In this document: positions 49,989-58,377 of the stretch, piece after piece
Layout of the letters: each line of letters opens with the position of its first letter
How positions within the stretch are numbered: position 1 is the first letter of the stretch
Source of the DNA: an uncultured Clostridia bacterium
Lineage (GTDB): Bacteria > Bacillota > Clostridia > Oscillospirales > Acutalibacteraceae
Direction of reading: 5' to 3'
Assembly (NCBI GenBank): GCA_947593615.1
Contig: CANQDR010000011.1
Coordinates: 1-58,377 of the forward strand
Length of the DNA: 58,377 nt
Translations under genes and position numbers: made by a program
Notes under the pieces: model-generated
The model's database searches: none
What the model was told of the DNA's origin: nothing
The model's input: the letters and a program-made list of their open reading frames with translations, nothing else

Positions 49989-52418
49989 TTGAATAAAACT
50001 AAGAAAGCAGAAAGAAAAATCCAGAAACAGGTTAAGGAAAACAATACAAAAGTTCAGAATTTCTTTGAAATAAAAGAAATAAAGGAAAACTGCCTGCTGA
50101 CTACAAAAAATGAAGAGATATATTATCTTCAAATCACACCAAAAAATATATCAATAATGTCAGCTTCGGGTATAATTGAGCTTATAACTGCTCTTTCGGA
50201 TATTTTAAGTAATTTCCCGAAAAGTGAAATTCTCTGTCTTAACAGTACGCAGAGTTATGAAACAAACAAGCAGTATCTTAATATGCTTGCAGATAATGAA
50301 GCTAATACGTCAATTGAACGGCTTGACCGTCAGGATATAGAATTTCTTGATAAAATACGAGTATCTATGGCTACAGACAGAAGCTTTTTCATTATGATAA
50401 AGCAAAGCACACTGCTTGAAGATGAACAGAAACGATTGCAGAATATCTATACCGCAATCCAAAAGTGCAAGGAACATAACTACATTGTTGAACTTACTGC
50501 TAAACCCGGTATAAAGAAAATGCTTGCTATTTATCTTGAACAGAATGTATACCAGGATGACATACCTGATTTTGACGGGCAGCAATATTCTGATGAGCTT
50601 GCACCTGATGTTTATGACCTAAAAAACTTTGTAGATTTAATTGCTCCGTCCATTATGGATTTTAAGCATCCTACATACTACTGCATAGGAAACACCTATC
50701 GCAGAACGTGGGCTATACGAGAATATGCAACCATAACCGAAAAACTCGCACTGCTGAAATCTCTGGGTGAAAAAGACGGAATTACTCTACACATTTATAA
50801 TCGGCTTGTTGCTCCTGTTGAACAAAATAAAGTATTCAACAAGGCGTTTCGCAGAAACAAAGCAACTTTAAATAATTCAAAAGATGTTAACGAACAAATC
50901 AAGGGTGCTGAAAACCTCACCGGAATTAAAAATCTCATTGCCGAATCATATAACAATAAGGAAGCGTTCATACACTGCGCTGTGTTCATTGAAATGACAG
51001 CAAACTCGCTTGAAAAGCTGGATGAATTAAGTTCATTTGCGGAATCCGCACTCACAGCAAGCAACATAGTTCCCGACAAGCTGAGACTACAGCAGCGTGA
51101 CGGTTTTGCTGCGGTATCTCCTTTTGGATTTAATATTTTCGGTAAGGAGTTTGAACGAGTGCTGCCCTCAACAAGTGCGGCAAATCTTTTTCCTCTCTCC
51201 TACTCCGGCAAAACAGACGTAAAAGGATTTTACATCGGCAAAGACGATTACGGCAGTAATATTATTGTTGATTTTGACAAGCGCGCTTCTGATAAAACAA
51301 ACGGTCATATTTCAATATTCGGAAACAGCGGTGAGGGTAAGTCGTGGCTTATTAAACTTCTTATATGCATTTTCAGGCAACAGCGAAAAGCACTTTATTC
51401 AGTCGACGTCGATTCAGAATACATTGACCTTACAGAAGCCCTGGGCGGTACAAATATTGATATGATGGCAGGTAAATATTTTATAAATCTGCTTGAAGTA
51501 TTAATACTTAAATCAAACAACGATAACGAGGATTCGGATGCACCCTCGGCTGTAAACAAAAAAACTCTGCTATCACAGCACATTGCATATTTAAGGGATT
51601 TTTTCAGTGTTTACAAACCTGAAATAACAGGCTCACAGCTTGATATTCTTGAAATTATGCTTGAAGAAACCTACAAGCTGTTTCACATAACCGAAAAAAC
51701 GGATTTTAGCAAACTAAAATCAGAAGATTACCCTATTCTGTCAGATCTTTACACTACATTGGAAAGAGAGCTTAATCTGTATGATGATAAGGCACATAAA
51801 GGGATCGAAATGGAATATGAAAAATCTGACCTGCGCAAATTACTTCTGGCTGTAAGGAGTATATGTGTAGGAACAGATTCCGTATTTTTCAACGGTTATA
51901 CAAACATTCCAAACTCAGAGCACGTTAATTTCGTAATTACCGGATTACTTTCCACAAATGAGAATCTTAAAAATGCTATGTATTTCAACATTTTCTCATA
52001 TATGCAGCATAAGTTTTTTACAATGGGCGACACAGTTGTTATCGTTGATGAACTGCATGAAATTATTAAATCAAGAATCGTTGTATTATATATTCGCTCA
52101 TTTGTTAAGCGCGGCCGCAAGAAAAACAGCGACATAGTTATTGCTTCGCAAAACCTTGATGACCTTATGCTTCCCGGAATTATTGAACATACCCGTCCGC
52201 TGTTTTCAATACCGACTCACTCTTTCCTTGCCTATCCCGGCAAGGTTGATGTGCGTATGTTTAAAGAAACAGCAAATATCAATGATACTGAATACGGCCT
52301 GATTTCCGCATCAAATCGAGGCCATTTTCTCTACTGCTGCGGCTCTGAGCGTTACAAGCTTCACGTTATTGCTCCGCCTTATAAAGCAGAGCTGTTTGGT
52401 ACGGCAGGTGGTCGTTAA
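49989..52418 (+). CDS. VirB4/TraE-type conjugation ATPase
   Basis: The 809-residue protein starts at TTG 49989 (GGAGGTGAT upstream). The N-terminal half is the VirB4 accessory domain. The C-terminal ATPase has Walker A FGNSGEGKSWLIKL, Walker B TVVIVDELHEII and the later SDIVIASQNLDDLM motif (arginine-finger/Q region). It energises assembly and transfer through the T4SS. Its stop overlaps the ATG of the CHAP protein. Confidence 0.95.
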   Translation: MNKTKKAERKIQKQVKENNTKVQNFFEIKEIKENCLLTTKNEEIYYLQITPKNISIMSASGIIELITALSDILSNFPKSEILCLNSTQSYETNKQYLNMLADNEANTSIERLDRQDIEFLDKIRVSMATDRSFFIMIKQSTLLEDEQKRLQNIYTAIQKCKEHNYIVELTAKPGIKKMLAIYLEQNVYQDDIPDFDGQQYSDELAPDVYDLKNFVDLIAPSIMDFKHPTYYCIGNTYRRTWAIREYATITEKLALLKSLGEKDGITLHIYNRLVAPVEQNKVFNKAFRRNKATLNNSKDVNEQIKGAENLTGIKNLIAESYNNKEAFIHCAVFIEMTANSLEKLDELSSFAESALTASNIVPDKLRLQQRDGFAAVSPFGFNIFGKEFERVLPSTSAANLFPLSYSGKTDVKGFYIGKDDYGSNIIVDFDKRASDKTNGHISIFGNSGEGKSWLIKLLICIFRQQRKALYSVDVDSEYIDLTEALGGTNIDMMAGKYFINLLEVLILKSNNDNEDSDAPSAVNKKTLLSQHIAYLRDFFSVYKPEITGSQLDILEIMLEETYKLFHITEKTDFSKLKSEDYPILSDLYTTLERELNLYDDKAHKGIEMEYEKSDLRKLLLAVRSICVGTDSVFFNGYTNIPNSEHVNFVITGLLSTNENLKNAMYFNIFSYMQHKFFTMGDTVVIVDELHEIIKSRIVVLYIRSFVKRGRKKNSDIVIASQNLDDLMLPGIIEHTRPLFSIPTHSFLAYPGKVDVRMFKETANINDTEYGLISASNRGHFLYCCGSERYKLHVIAPPYKAELFGTAGGR

Positions 52419-53749
52419 TGACTGCTGCGGCTAAATACTTATTATTGCTTCTTAAAAATAAAAAAGTACGCAATACCTTAATCGGTGTGATTGTAGGTAT
52501 TGCGTTATTTTTTATTATGATTATAGGGGCAGTTGTATATATAGAACAAAACAGCAACAGCGCATCCGAAGCCGCTAACATTGCAATAAGAGAATATAAC
52601 TACTGGCAGAGCCATACTCCCTCTGCCGAAGGATTATCCTGTCAGGGTGAAAAATACTGCTCTTATTTCCATTTTGGCATAACAGACTGGTGCTGTTTTT
52701 TCGCGGGTTACTGTTATCGCGAGGGAAATATAGAAGATGATGAAAGCGGTTACGCTTCAGTTACAAATACCTGGACTGCAAATCTTGAAAATATGGGGAA
52801 ACTTAAAACCGCCTCATCAGGATATAATCCGCAGGTCGGAAACCCTGTTTTTTTTAACTATAACGGCAGAGCAAATTACTCTGCAACCAATTTTGTAGCT
52901 CACGTTGGCATTGTTGTTGAGGTCACAGATGATACTGTTACCGTTATTGCAGGAAACGAATATAACGGACCGACCTACAACTGGGCAAATGTCAGCTATG
53001 TAAATAAGTACACCTTATCAAAAGACAATGATACAATTGCCTGTTACGGTGCTGTGGGTTCTTCGCTTACTGTTTCAACAGGACTTAACGCAACGGCAAG
53101 AAACGTAATTTGCCATAATGAAGTCGGCATACTTTATGATGAAATAAACGGCGATAATTATGGCTCTGTTATTGCTAATGACAACGGCGCAATTTCAATA
53201 GGAGTTTACGGTTGGCACGGCAACAAAGCCTTAACGCTGCTTCAAAAAACATATCAGTTCAACAGCTCTGAAATAAGCTCAATTGCTGCTTCTTATTCTT
53301 CAAGCGGAAATTCGTTGCTGGCTGCAATACGTAACGGTGCAGATTGGTCAAGTTACATACCAAATCAAAACGTTTGCAGTTGTATAAGGGCAATGCTTCT
53401 TACTGATGCAGGCAATCAGGCGCAGGACGAAACGTCCCTTGAAGATGCACAGCAGTACATAGATATATGCACAGATAACGGGCTCACTGATAACAAAGCT
53501 ATTGTTTACTGCTGTGACATTCTCAATCAATGGGGCACGTCTTCATTTAATGCAAACGTATACGGCAACGGAAGTCACGGTGTTTTGCACGGTGTAACAG
53601 GCAGTATGTCGCTTGATGAGGTTTATAACTCTCAGCGTGCCTGGAGCGACAGCAACTACAATTACTATAACCGCAGAACGTGGACGTACAACTACTTAAA
53701 AGACTTGCCTGACAGCACTTTTACAAACAGCCCGACTGAACCTTCTTAA
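52418..53749 (+). CDS. Membrane-anchored CHAP-type peptidoglycan hydrolase of the transfer system
   Basis: The 443-residue protein has an N-terminal membrane helix (TLIGVIVGIALFFIMIIGAVV). A CHAP amidase domain follows at about residues 60-215 with the catalytic Cys in ITDWCCFFAGYC, His in FVAHVGIVVEV and an acidic/Asn residue in VIAGNEYNG. The C-terminal region of about 200 residues is unrecognised. Such VirB1-like enzymes open the wall for the conjugation channel. Start and stop overlap with virB4 shows translational coupling. Confidence 0.88.
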   Translation: MTAAAKYLLLLLKNKKVRNTLIGVIVGIALFFIMIIGAVVYIEQNSNSASEAANIAIREYNYWQSHTPSAEGLSCQGEKYCSYFHFGITDWCCFFAGYCYREGNIEDDESGYASVTNTWTANLENMGKLKTASSGYNPQVGNPVFFNYNGRANYSATNFVAHVGIVVEVTDDTVTVIAGNEYNGPTYNWANVSYVNKYTLSKDNDTIACYGAVGSSLTVSTGLNATARNVICHNEVGILYDEINGDNYGSVIANDNGAISIGVYGWHGNKALTLLQKTYQFNSSEISSIAASYSSSGNSLLAAIRNGADWSSYIPNQNVCSCIRAMLLTDAGNQAQDETSLEDAQQYIDICTDNGLTDNKAIVYCCDILNQWGTSSFNANVYGNGSHGVLHGVTGSMSLDEVYNSQRAWSDSNYNYYNRRTWTYNYLKDLPDSTFTNSPTEPS

Positions 53750-53763
53750 AGTATAAATTAACA

Positions 53764-53790
53764 GCAAGTGTCCCTCGGAGGGACACTTGC
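53764..53790. repeat. ICE palindrome, copy 10
   Basis: GCAAGTGTCCCTC and its reverse complement around one central base, 15 bases before the start codon of the lipoprotein at 53806. Confidence 0.93.
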
Positions 53791-53805
53791 GGAAAGGATT
53801 ATTCT

Positions 53806-54354
53806 ATGAAAAAAATATTATATTCATTACTGATAACAAGTTTGCTTGTATCAGCACTTACAATTTCGGCTTGCGGAAGAAAGCCGACTGAAAAACCGCT
53901 CCCTCATACAGCAACAATTGATTCAGCCGTTGACATTGAAAAACTGCAATCAGATTATACTGCACTTGAAGCCAAATATAATGACGTCACAAAAATATAC
54001 GATGACACGCTTGAAAAATCAATTAATACATATTGTGAAAAATATTTATCCTATAACGGTTCTGCCGTTGATAACATCAAAAATATAAAAGATGTTGTTA
54101 CTGATACTTACTACAGCGAACTGATGTCACAAACAGGTCATCAGAAATCTTCAGACAATTACGAACAGTCAACAGGTATTGTTAAACTGTATTACAGTAA
54201 TTACTCCTCCCCTTCCGACAGCATAGAAATTTTAGCTCTCTGTAAACAAACTGTTATATACAACAATGAAGTTAATACTTCAAATGCAGTTTACACTTTT
54301 GACATGATGTATAAAAATAACAGATGGCTTATAAATGAAACTAAGACCGTATAA
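53806..54354 (+). CDS. Lipoprotein of the transfer region
   Basis: The 182-residue protein has a lipoprotein signal with lipobox TISACG, a short coiled coil (IEKLQSDYTALEAKYNDVTK) and a mixed alpha/beta C-terminal part resembling the fold of small extracytoplasmic T4SS components (VirB8/TcpC-like), though no motif proves it. GAAAGGA precedes the ATG. It lies between the CHAP hydrolase and the DNA-processing genes. Confidence 0.72.
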   Translation: MKKILYSLLITSLLVSALTISACGRKPTEKPLPHTATIDSAVDIEKLQSDYTALEAKYNDVTKIYDDTLEKSINTYCEKYLSYNGSAVDNIKNIKDVVTDTYYSELMSQTGHQKSSDNYEQSTGIVKLYYSNYSSPSDSIEILALCKQTVIYNNEVNTSNAVYTFDMMYKNNRWLINETKTV

Positions 54355-54373
54355 AACAAAAAGAGGTGTTTGA

Positions 54374-54613
54374 ATGTCAAATATACAATTATACAATAAA
54401 AAAATTCTTTATAACAATGCATATCCTATTGACAAACATTTTCAGACGTGTCTGTCTTTAAGCAGAAAAACATTTGAAGAAATTGAGGAAATATCCGCTA
54501 TAACTAAAATTGGCAAGCGAAGCAATATTATTGAAAAAGCTGTTGAGCACTATGTTAATGAACTGCGCAGCTCACAAAACAGTAATAATTTGCAAACACC
54601 GGAAAAGGAGTAA
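54374..54613 (+). CDS. Ribbon-helix-helix protein, probable relaxosome accessory (1)
   Basis: The 79-residue protein has a ribbon-helix-helix pattern (KHFQTCLSLSRKTFEEIEEI...KRSNIIEKAVEHYVNEL). Two such genes stand immediately upstream of the relaxase, where MobC-like accessory proteins that bind oriT are usually found. AAAGAGGTG precedes the ATG. The next gene's ATG is only five bases after its stop. Confidence 0.7.
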   Translation: MSNIQLYNKKILYNNAYPIDKHFQTCLSLSRKTFEEIEEISAITKIGKRSNIIEKAVEHYVNELRSSQNSNNLQTPEKE

Positions 54614-54617
54614 TAAT

Positions 54618-55007
54618 ATGGGGAAAATACAAATTTCTGTGCAACTGCCTGATCTAACACTTGACAAATTGGAATCACTTCAATCAATAGATAAACAATC
54701 CCAACTTAGCCGCAATCAAGTTATAGAAGCTGCGGTTGACTTTTACTTTGGATATATGACATCAGAATTAAATCAAGGTTATTTATGCTCGATAGTAGGT
54801 CAAAAAATGGAGGGTATGATCAACTCATTATCAGACCGCACCGCACGTCTGCAATTTAAAGAAGCCGTTGAATTAAACCTTCTTACTCGCCTCATAGCAA
54901 GCCATTTTGATATAAGCAAAAGTGAATATGAAAGCTTGCGAAAAACGGCCGTAGATGACGTTAGAGCTACAAAAGGAATCATTAGCATTTATGATGCTCA
55001 GAGATAG
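54618..55007 (+). CDS. Ribbon-helix-helix protein, probable relaxosome accessory (2)
   Basis: The 129-residue protein starts MGKIQISVQLPDLTLDKLES, a CopG-like ribbon-helix-helix (SRNQVIEAAVDFYFGYM). A helical C-terminal part may mediate contacts with the relaxase. AAAGGAG decides for ATG 54618, against a longer frame that overlaps the previous gene. It ends 11 bases before the relaxase start. Confidence 0.75.
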   Translation: MGKIQISVQLPDLTLDKLESLQSIDKQSQLSRNQVIEAAVDFYFGYMTSELNQGYLCSIVGQKMEGMINSLSDRTARLQFKEAVELNLLTRLIASHFDISKSEYESLRKTAVDDVRATKGIISIYDAQR

Positions 55008-55018
55008 GAGTGAATTTA

Positions 55019-58000
55019 ATGCAGGGCGCACGTTTTATTCTTCAGTCAAGATTTTTTCATGTTGCAAAGCCAGGTGAACCGATTAGTGACTACGCTCTTA
55101 GTGAAGATCATGTTAAAGCACTTGTTGAATACTGTGCCACGCGTGAATCTGTTGACTATAACCTTATAAATGAATCAGATGAACTTCCTGCTACAAGCAG
55201 ACAAAAAGAAAGTATAAATGAATTGATAAAAGCATTTGAAGATAATAATATATCTATTAATTTTTCCGAAATAAATGATTTTAAATCTGATTCTTCACGA
55301 AACAACGCACTAAAATTAATCAATCGAATGACGGAGGAAATATTGACAGACGACTCACTTGACGAATCTGCGCAGTCGGCCGCACAAAAAGGAATTGAAA
55401 CAATTAATTTTTATGATAACACCAAACGCCCGGCAACAGAAAAGCAAATTAATACTATTAACAGTTTGTTAAAACAAATTAATTATAAAGACAATGAGGA
55501 TATTCCTCTTGAATACGATGATTATGAATCAGCTCCGACAGTACAAAGTGCTTCGGAGCTGATTTCTCGATTATCGGAAGAACTTTTAATGAAACAAGGT
55601 CAAGTTTCAAACCTTGTTGAATACGCCGCCAAACGTCCAGGTGCTGTCAGAGTCGGAGAACACGGTTTGTTCTCATCATTTGAAAATGTAGATTTAGAAA
55701 AAGCAAAGGAAGAAGTATCAAAACACAAGGGAAACATCTGGACACATATACTTTCATTAAGACGTGAAGATGCCGGCGCACTCGGATATGATTCTCAAAA
55801 ACCTTGGCGTGACTTAATTATGGCAAATATAGATACAATTGCAAAAGCTCATAATATTAAACCCGAAAATTTAAGATGGTATGCTGCAATGCACAATACC
55901 GGTCATCATCCGCATATACATTTATTTGTTTTTTCAATTGACCCAAATGAAGGTTTTTATAGTGAAAAAGTAAATAAAAGTATAACGCTATTAAAAAGAA
56001 CGTTTGTAACACAAATTTTTAACGATGAAAGATACGAAATTCTTATAGATAAGGACTTATACCGAGATGAGCTTAAAGAACAAGCAGAAGAAAAACTTGA
56101 TGAATTGCTGAAAAATCCAAATAAATATATCTCGGATAAAAACCTTAATGATTTAATTAACAAAATGCTTAATTTAGCCGACAATCTCCCCACTCATGGA
56201 AAAATTGAATATGGCTGGTCGCCTAAAAAGGTAAAAGAACTTGTAAATGATATTGAAAAATCGCTCGTAAATAACAACAAGCAATTATCAGACCTATATA
56301 ATAATTGGGCTAAAGAAAAATACAATCTTCATAAATTTTATGTTAAGGATAAACTGCCTGATATTCCGTCAATTGAGACGGTTTCAGATTTTACAAAAAT
56401 AAAGAACAGTATTCTGAAGCAGGCTGAAAATATTAGGGACGGCATAATAAATCTTGAACAGCCGATTGATGTTGTATGTAATACCTCTGCAGCCAGCACA
56501 ATTGACGATTCGACACATACATATGTTCCTGAAATTAAGGATAATTCAAGTACAAATAATGTCATCCCCTCCCCTGCCCCGAAAGAAAACAGAGATAACA
56601 TTAAAGTAAATGAGAAATCTATGAATATCAATACTACTAAAGATTCATCCGTTTACACGATTGATAATTTAATAGATACATATGTTCCTGAAATTAAAAA
56701 TAATTCAAGTACAAATAATTTTCTCCCCTCCCCCACTCCAAAAGAAAGCATAAATAACAATTCATCACGCTATGACCCGGTACAAAAATATATGAAACAA
56801 TTCCCGGAACAGATTTTCTATTCGCCTGAGCCGGGCACTCCAGAATTACGGGAGATATTTGGCTCACGCCTAATTTTTGAATCGGATGACGAAGCAATCA
56901 AAAATTTTAAATCTCTTTCGATTCTTGCAACAGATCTTTCTTCACGAAACGGTGAAATATGCCGAAACCTTGCCGATTGTTATAATTATGGCAAAGGTAT
57001 AGAAAAAGATATTACACAGGCTGTTATGTGGTATGGCATTGCAGCAGACCAGTTTCAGGACAGTATGGCTTCTTATAGACTTGGTCAACTCTACCTTTAC
57101 GGTGCCGACGGTATAGATATAGATAATGAACTTGGACATTACTATTGTAACAAGGCCTTCTATAAGTTTTGGGATGAAATAAAAAACAGCACATTTTTTG
57201 ATGACCTTAACAATGGATTTAATGATCTGCGTTATCAAACCAAAGTACCAAAATCAGATGCTTATAAAGAGTATTTAATGGGTCGTATGTACCTTAAAGG
57301 CGAAGGTGTTGAACAGGATTATTTTAAATCATACCAAACATTTTTACTTGCAGCAGAAAACGGTTATTCTCACGCAGATTACTATATAGGAAATCAATAT
57401 TATTACGGTTTAGGCGTAGATAAAAATATTGACAAGGCTGTTCATTGGTTTAGTAAATCGACTTCAAACGGCAATGCTTCGGCAGCCTATAAACTTGCCG
57501 TTTTATATGATGAAGGAACAGAAGTTGCGAAAAACACCGAAAAAGCATTTCTTTTTTATCAACTCTCTGCTGAACTTGGCAATCCGTATGCTAATTACAA
57601 ATTAGGCAATATCCGCCTTGAAAATAGCGACATACCACAGGCAATAAAATATTTTGAACAAGCCGCAGATAATAATATCTCTCATGCCTGGTACAGACTG
57701 GGACAAATTTATTCTGATACTGAGTATGGTGTGCTCAATGCCGAAAAAGCAAACGTCTGTTACGGCAATGCCTTACAGCAATACATTTCAGACTATCAGG
57801 AAAACCCGGATGACTTCATCGCTTACCGCATAGGTCAGATGTACTTCAATGCTCAGGGAACTCTACAAGACATTTCACAGTCTGTTGCCTGGTTTGAAAA
57901 GTCAGCTGAGCAGGGCAATCCCGATGCAGCTTATCAGTTAGGTTACATGTATTCCTCTGAAAAATACGCCCTATCGGATATTGCTAAGTCAAATAAATAT

Positions 58001-58377
58001 TATGCTGCAGCTTTATCAGGTTATGAAAAAGCAGAGGAAGAAAACAGCAATGCCACGGCAGAATATCGAATCGGCTTAATTTATCTTAACGGATTAGGCG
58101 TAGATAAAAATATTGACAAGGCTGTGCATTGGTTTAGTAAATCGACTTCAAACGGCAATGCTTCGGCAGCCTATAAACTTGCCGTTTTATATGATGAAGG
58201 AACAGAAGTTGCGAAAAACACCGAAAAAGCATTTCTTTTTTATCAACTCTCTGCTGAACTTGGCAATCCGTATGCTAATTACAAATTAGGCAATATCCGC
58301 CTTGAAAATAGCGACATACCACAGGCAATAAAATATTTTGAACAAGCCGCAGATAATAATATCTCTCATGCCTGGTA
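55019..58377 (+). CDS. MobP-type relaxase fused to Sel1 repeats (3' end outside window)
   Basis: At least 1119 residues are encoded with no stop before the window edge. The start MQGARFILQSRFFHVAKPGE and LVEYCATRESVDY are typical of MobP-type (MobP3-like) relaxases. The metal-binding His cluster is HNTGHHPHIHLFVFS near residue 305; the nucleophile Tyr is not certain (Tyr in VEYCATR is a candidate). A Pro/Asn/Thr linker with a repeated segment (56513-56600 and 56676-56760) follows. From about residue 640 there are many Sel1-like repeats (GKGIEKDITQAVMWYGIAAD, GLGVDKNIDKAVHWFSKS). Sel1 solenoids bind proteins, so the tail may recruit partners to the relaxosome. Confidence 0.88.
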   Translation, partial: MQGARFILQSRFFHVAKPGEPISDYALSEDHVKALVEYCATRESVDYNLINESDELPATSRQKESINELIKAFEDNNISINFSEINDFKSDSSRNNALKLINRMTEEILTDDSLDESAQSAAQKGIETINFYDNTKRPATEKQINTINSLLKQINYKDNEDIPLEYDDYESAPTVQSASELISRLSEELLMKQGQVSNLVEYAAKRPGAVRVGEHGLFSSFENVDLEKAKEEVSKHKGNIWTHILSLRREDAGALGYDSQKPWRDLIMANIDTIAKAHNIKPENLRWYAAMHNTGHHPHIHLFVFSIDPNEGFYSEKVNKSITLLKRTFVTQIFNDERYEILIDKDLYRDELKEQAEEKLDELLKNPNKYISDKNLNDLINKMLNLADNLPTHGKIEYGWSPKKVKELVNDIEKSLVNNNKQLSDLYNNWAKEKYNLHKFYVKDKLPDIPSIETVSDFTKIKNSILKQAENIRDGIINLEQPIDVVCNTSAASTIDDSTHTYVPEIKDNSSTNNVIPSPAPKENRDNIKVNEKSMNINTTKDSSVYTIDNLIDTYVPEIKNNSSTNNFLPSPTPKESINNNSSRYDPVQKYMKQFPEQIFYSPEPGTPELREIFGSRLIFESDDEAIKNFKSLSILATDLSSRNGEICRNLADCYNYGKGIEKDITQAVMWYGIAADQFQDSMASYRLGQLYLYGADGIDIDNELGHYYCNKAFYKFWDEIKNSTFFDDLNNGFNDLRYQTKVPKSDAYKEYLMGRMYLKGEGVEQDYFKSYQTFLLAAENGYSHADYYIGNQYYYGLGVDKNIDKAVHWFSKSTSNGNASAAYKLAVLYDEGTEVAKNTEKAFLFYQLSAELGNPYANYKLGNIRLENSDIPQAIKYFEQAADNNISHAWYRLGQIYSDTEYGVLNAEKANVCYGNALQQYISDYQENPDDFIAYRIGQMYFNAQGTLQDISQSVAWFEKSAEQGNPDAAYQLGYMYSSEKYALSDIAKSNKYYAAALSGYEKAEEENSNATAEYRIGLIYLNGLGVDKNIDKAVHWFSKSTSNGNASAAYKLAVLYDEGTEVAKNTEKAFLFYQLSAELGNPYANYKLGNIRLENSDIPQAIKYFEQAADNNISHAW
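57411..58377 (+). repeat. 684-base internal repeat in the relaxase gene
   Basis: The segment from 57411 recurs from 58095 with one mismatch seen (CTGTTCATTGG against CTGTGCATTGG) up to the window edge, 283 bases. The period of 684 equals 228 codons, so the frame is kept; the copy continues beyond the window. Confidence 0.92.

Larger units (their letters stand above)
21308..58377. mobile_element. Integrative conjugative element (right end outside window)
   Basis: The element starts at the tRNA-Arg att fragment and carries integrase, ArdC-like antirestriction protein, ParA/ParB, VirB2-, VirB3/PrgI-, VirB4- and VirB6-like transfer proteins, a CHAP hydrolase, ribbon-helix-helix proteins and a MobP-type relaxase. 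Cargo comprises pilins, sortases, Ig and dockerin surface proteins, lipoproteins and toxin-antitoxin loci. A common palindrome (AAGTGTCCCTC plus reverse complement) recurs through it and is not seen left of 21308. The coupling protein (VirD4) and the right att are not in the window. Confidence 0.88.

Noticed and set aside
22517-53790. Reading the recurrent palindromes as Rho-independent terminators.
   Set aside because: They lack a following T run, one is inside parB, and true terminators with T runs are present separately.
53750-54373. An oriT for the relaxase.
   Set aside because: No inverted repeat with a recognisable nic site was found besides the common palindrome; oriT may be elsewhere.

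Overview
The window reads as a chromosome segment of a gut-type clostridial Firmicute, most likely an Oscillospirales/Ruminococcus-like organism. This is inferred from the AT-rich sequence with consensus sigma-A promoters and strong AGGAGG ribosome binding sites, the Firmicute-type sortase/pilin genes, dockerin proteins, a Cys-rich KTR remnant and a type I-C CRISPR system. No marker gene fixes the species.

Layout. (1) 1-5923 is a relatively GC-rich block. It carries a TetR-led redox operon (TetR, Fe-S flavoprotein-like reductase, flavodoxin, aldo/keto reductase, carboxymuconolactone decarboxylase-cupin, flavodoxin lipoprotein), then decayed accessory genes: a small HTH protein, an internally deleted AraC regulator, a transglutaminase-like protein and a frameshifted KTR gene. 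The block ends at the 3' end of a tRNA-Arg(CCT) and looks like the relic of a mobile island. (2) 5924-8441 holds tRNA-Arg, a decayed tRNA-Arg copy, tRNA-Ser(TGA), tRNA-Ser(GCT), IS3-family wreckage and a small zinc-ribbon gene. (3) 8571-20976 is a complete type I-C CRISPR-Cas locus: cas3, then its own terminator, then a separately promoted cas5c-cas8c(with internal cas11c)-cas7c-cas4-cas1-cas2 operon, a leader and a 67-repeat array with a degenerate last repeat. (4) From 21308 to beyond the right edge lies an integrative conjugative element (ICE). Its left attachment site is the 3' half of a tRNA-Arg(ACG), next to a tyrosine integrase.

The ICE holds an ArdC-like antirestriction protein, three type I toxin-antitoxin loci, ParA and ParB, small membrane and coiled-coil proteins (partly duplicated), Ig-domain lipoproteins (duplicated with exchanged C-terminal modules), a pilus operon (giant SpaA-type adhesin, backbone pilin, sortase C) plus a second sortase, two dockerin proteins, and a transfer module (VirB2-like, VirB6-like, VirB3/PrgI-like, VirB4, CHAP hydrolase, lipoprotein, two ribbon-helix-helix proteins and a MobP-type relaxase fused to Sel1 repeats, running off the window).

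How it may work together. The integrase and tRNA site handle integration, ParAB and the toxin-antitoxin loci retention, ArdC entry into new hosts, the pili, dockerin and Ig proteins surface contact, and VirB-type proteins with the relaxase transfer. A perfect palindrome (AAGTGTCCCTC and its reverse complement) recurs about ten times, nearly always just upstream of an ICE gene and once inside parB. That spread suggests an ICE-wide regulatory or centromere-like network, possibly read by the ICE's own ParB. Other points of interest are the sense/antisense toxin loci with perfect antisense promoters, a lone CRISPR repeat fragment upstream of the cas operon, ATT start codons for cas2 and an ICE gene, and two ICE membrane genes with UGA at codon 3.
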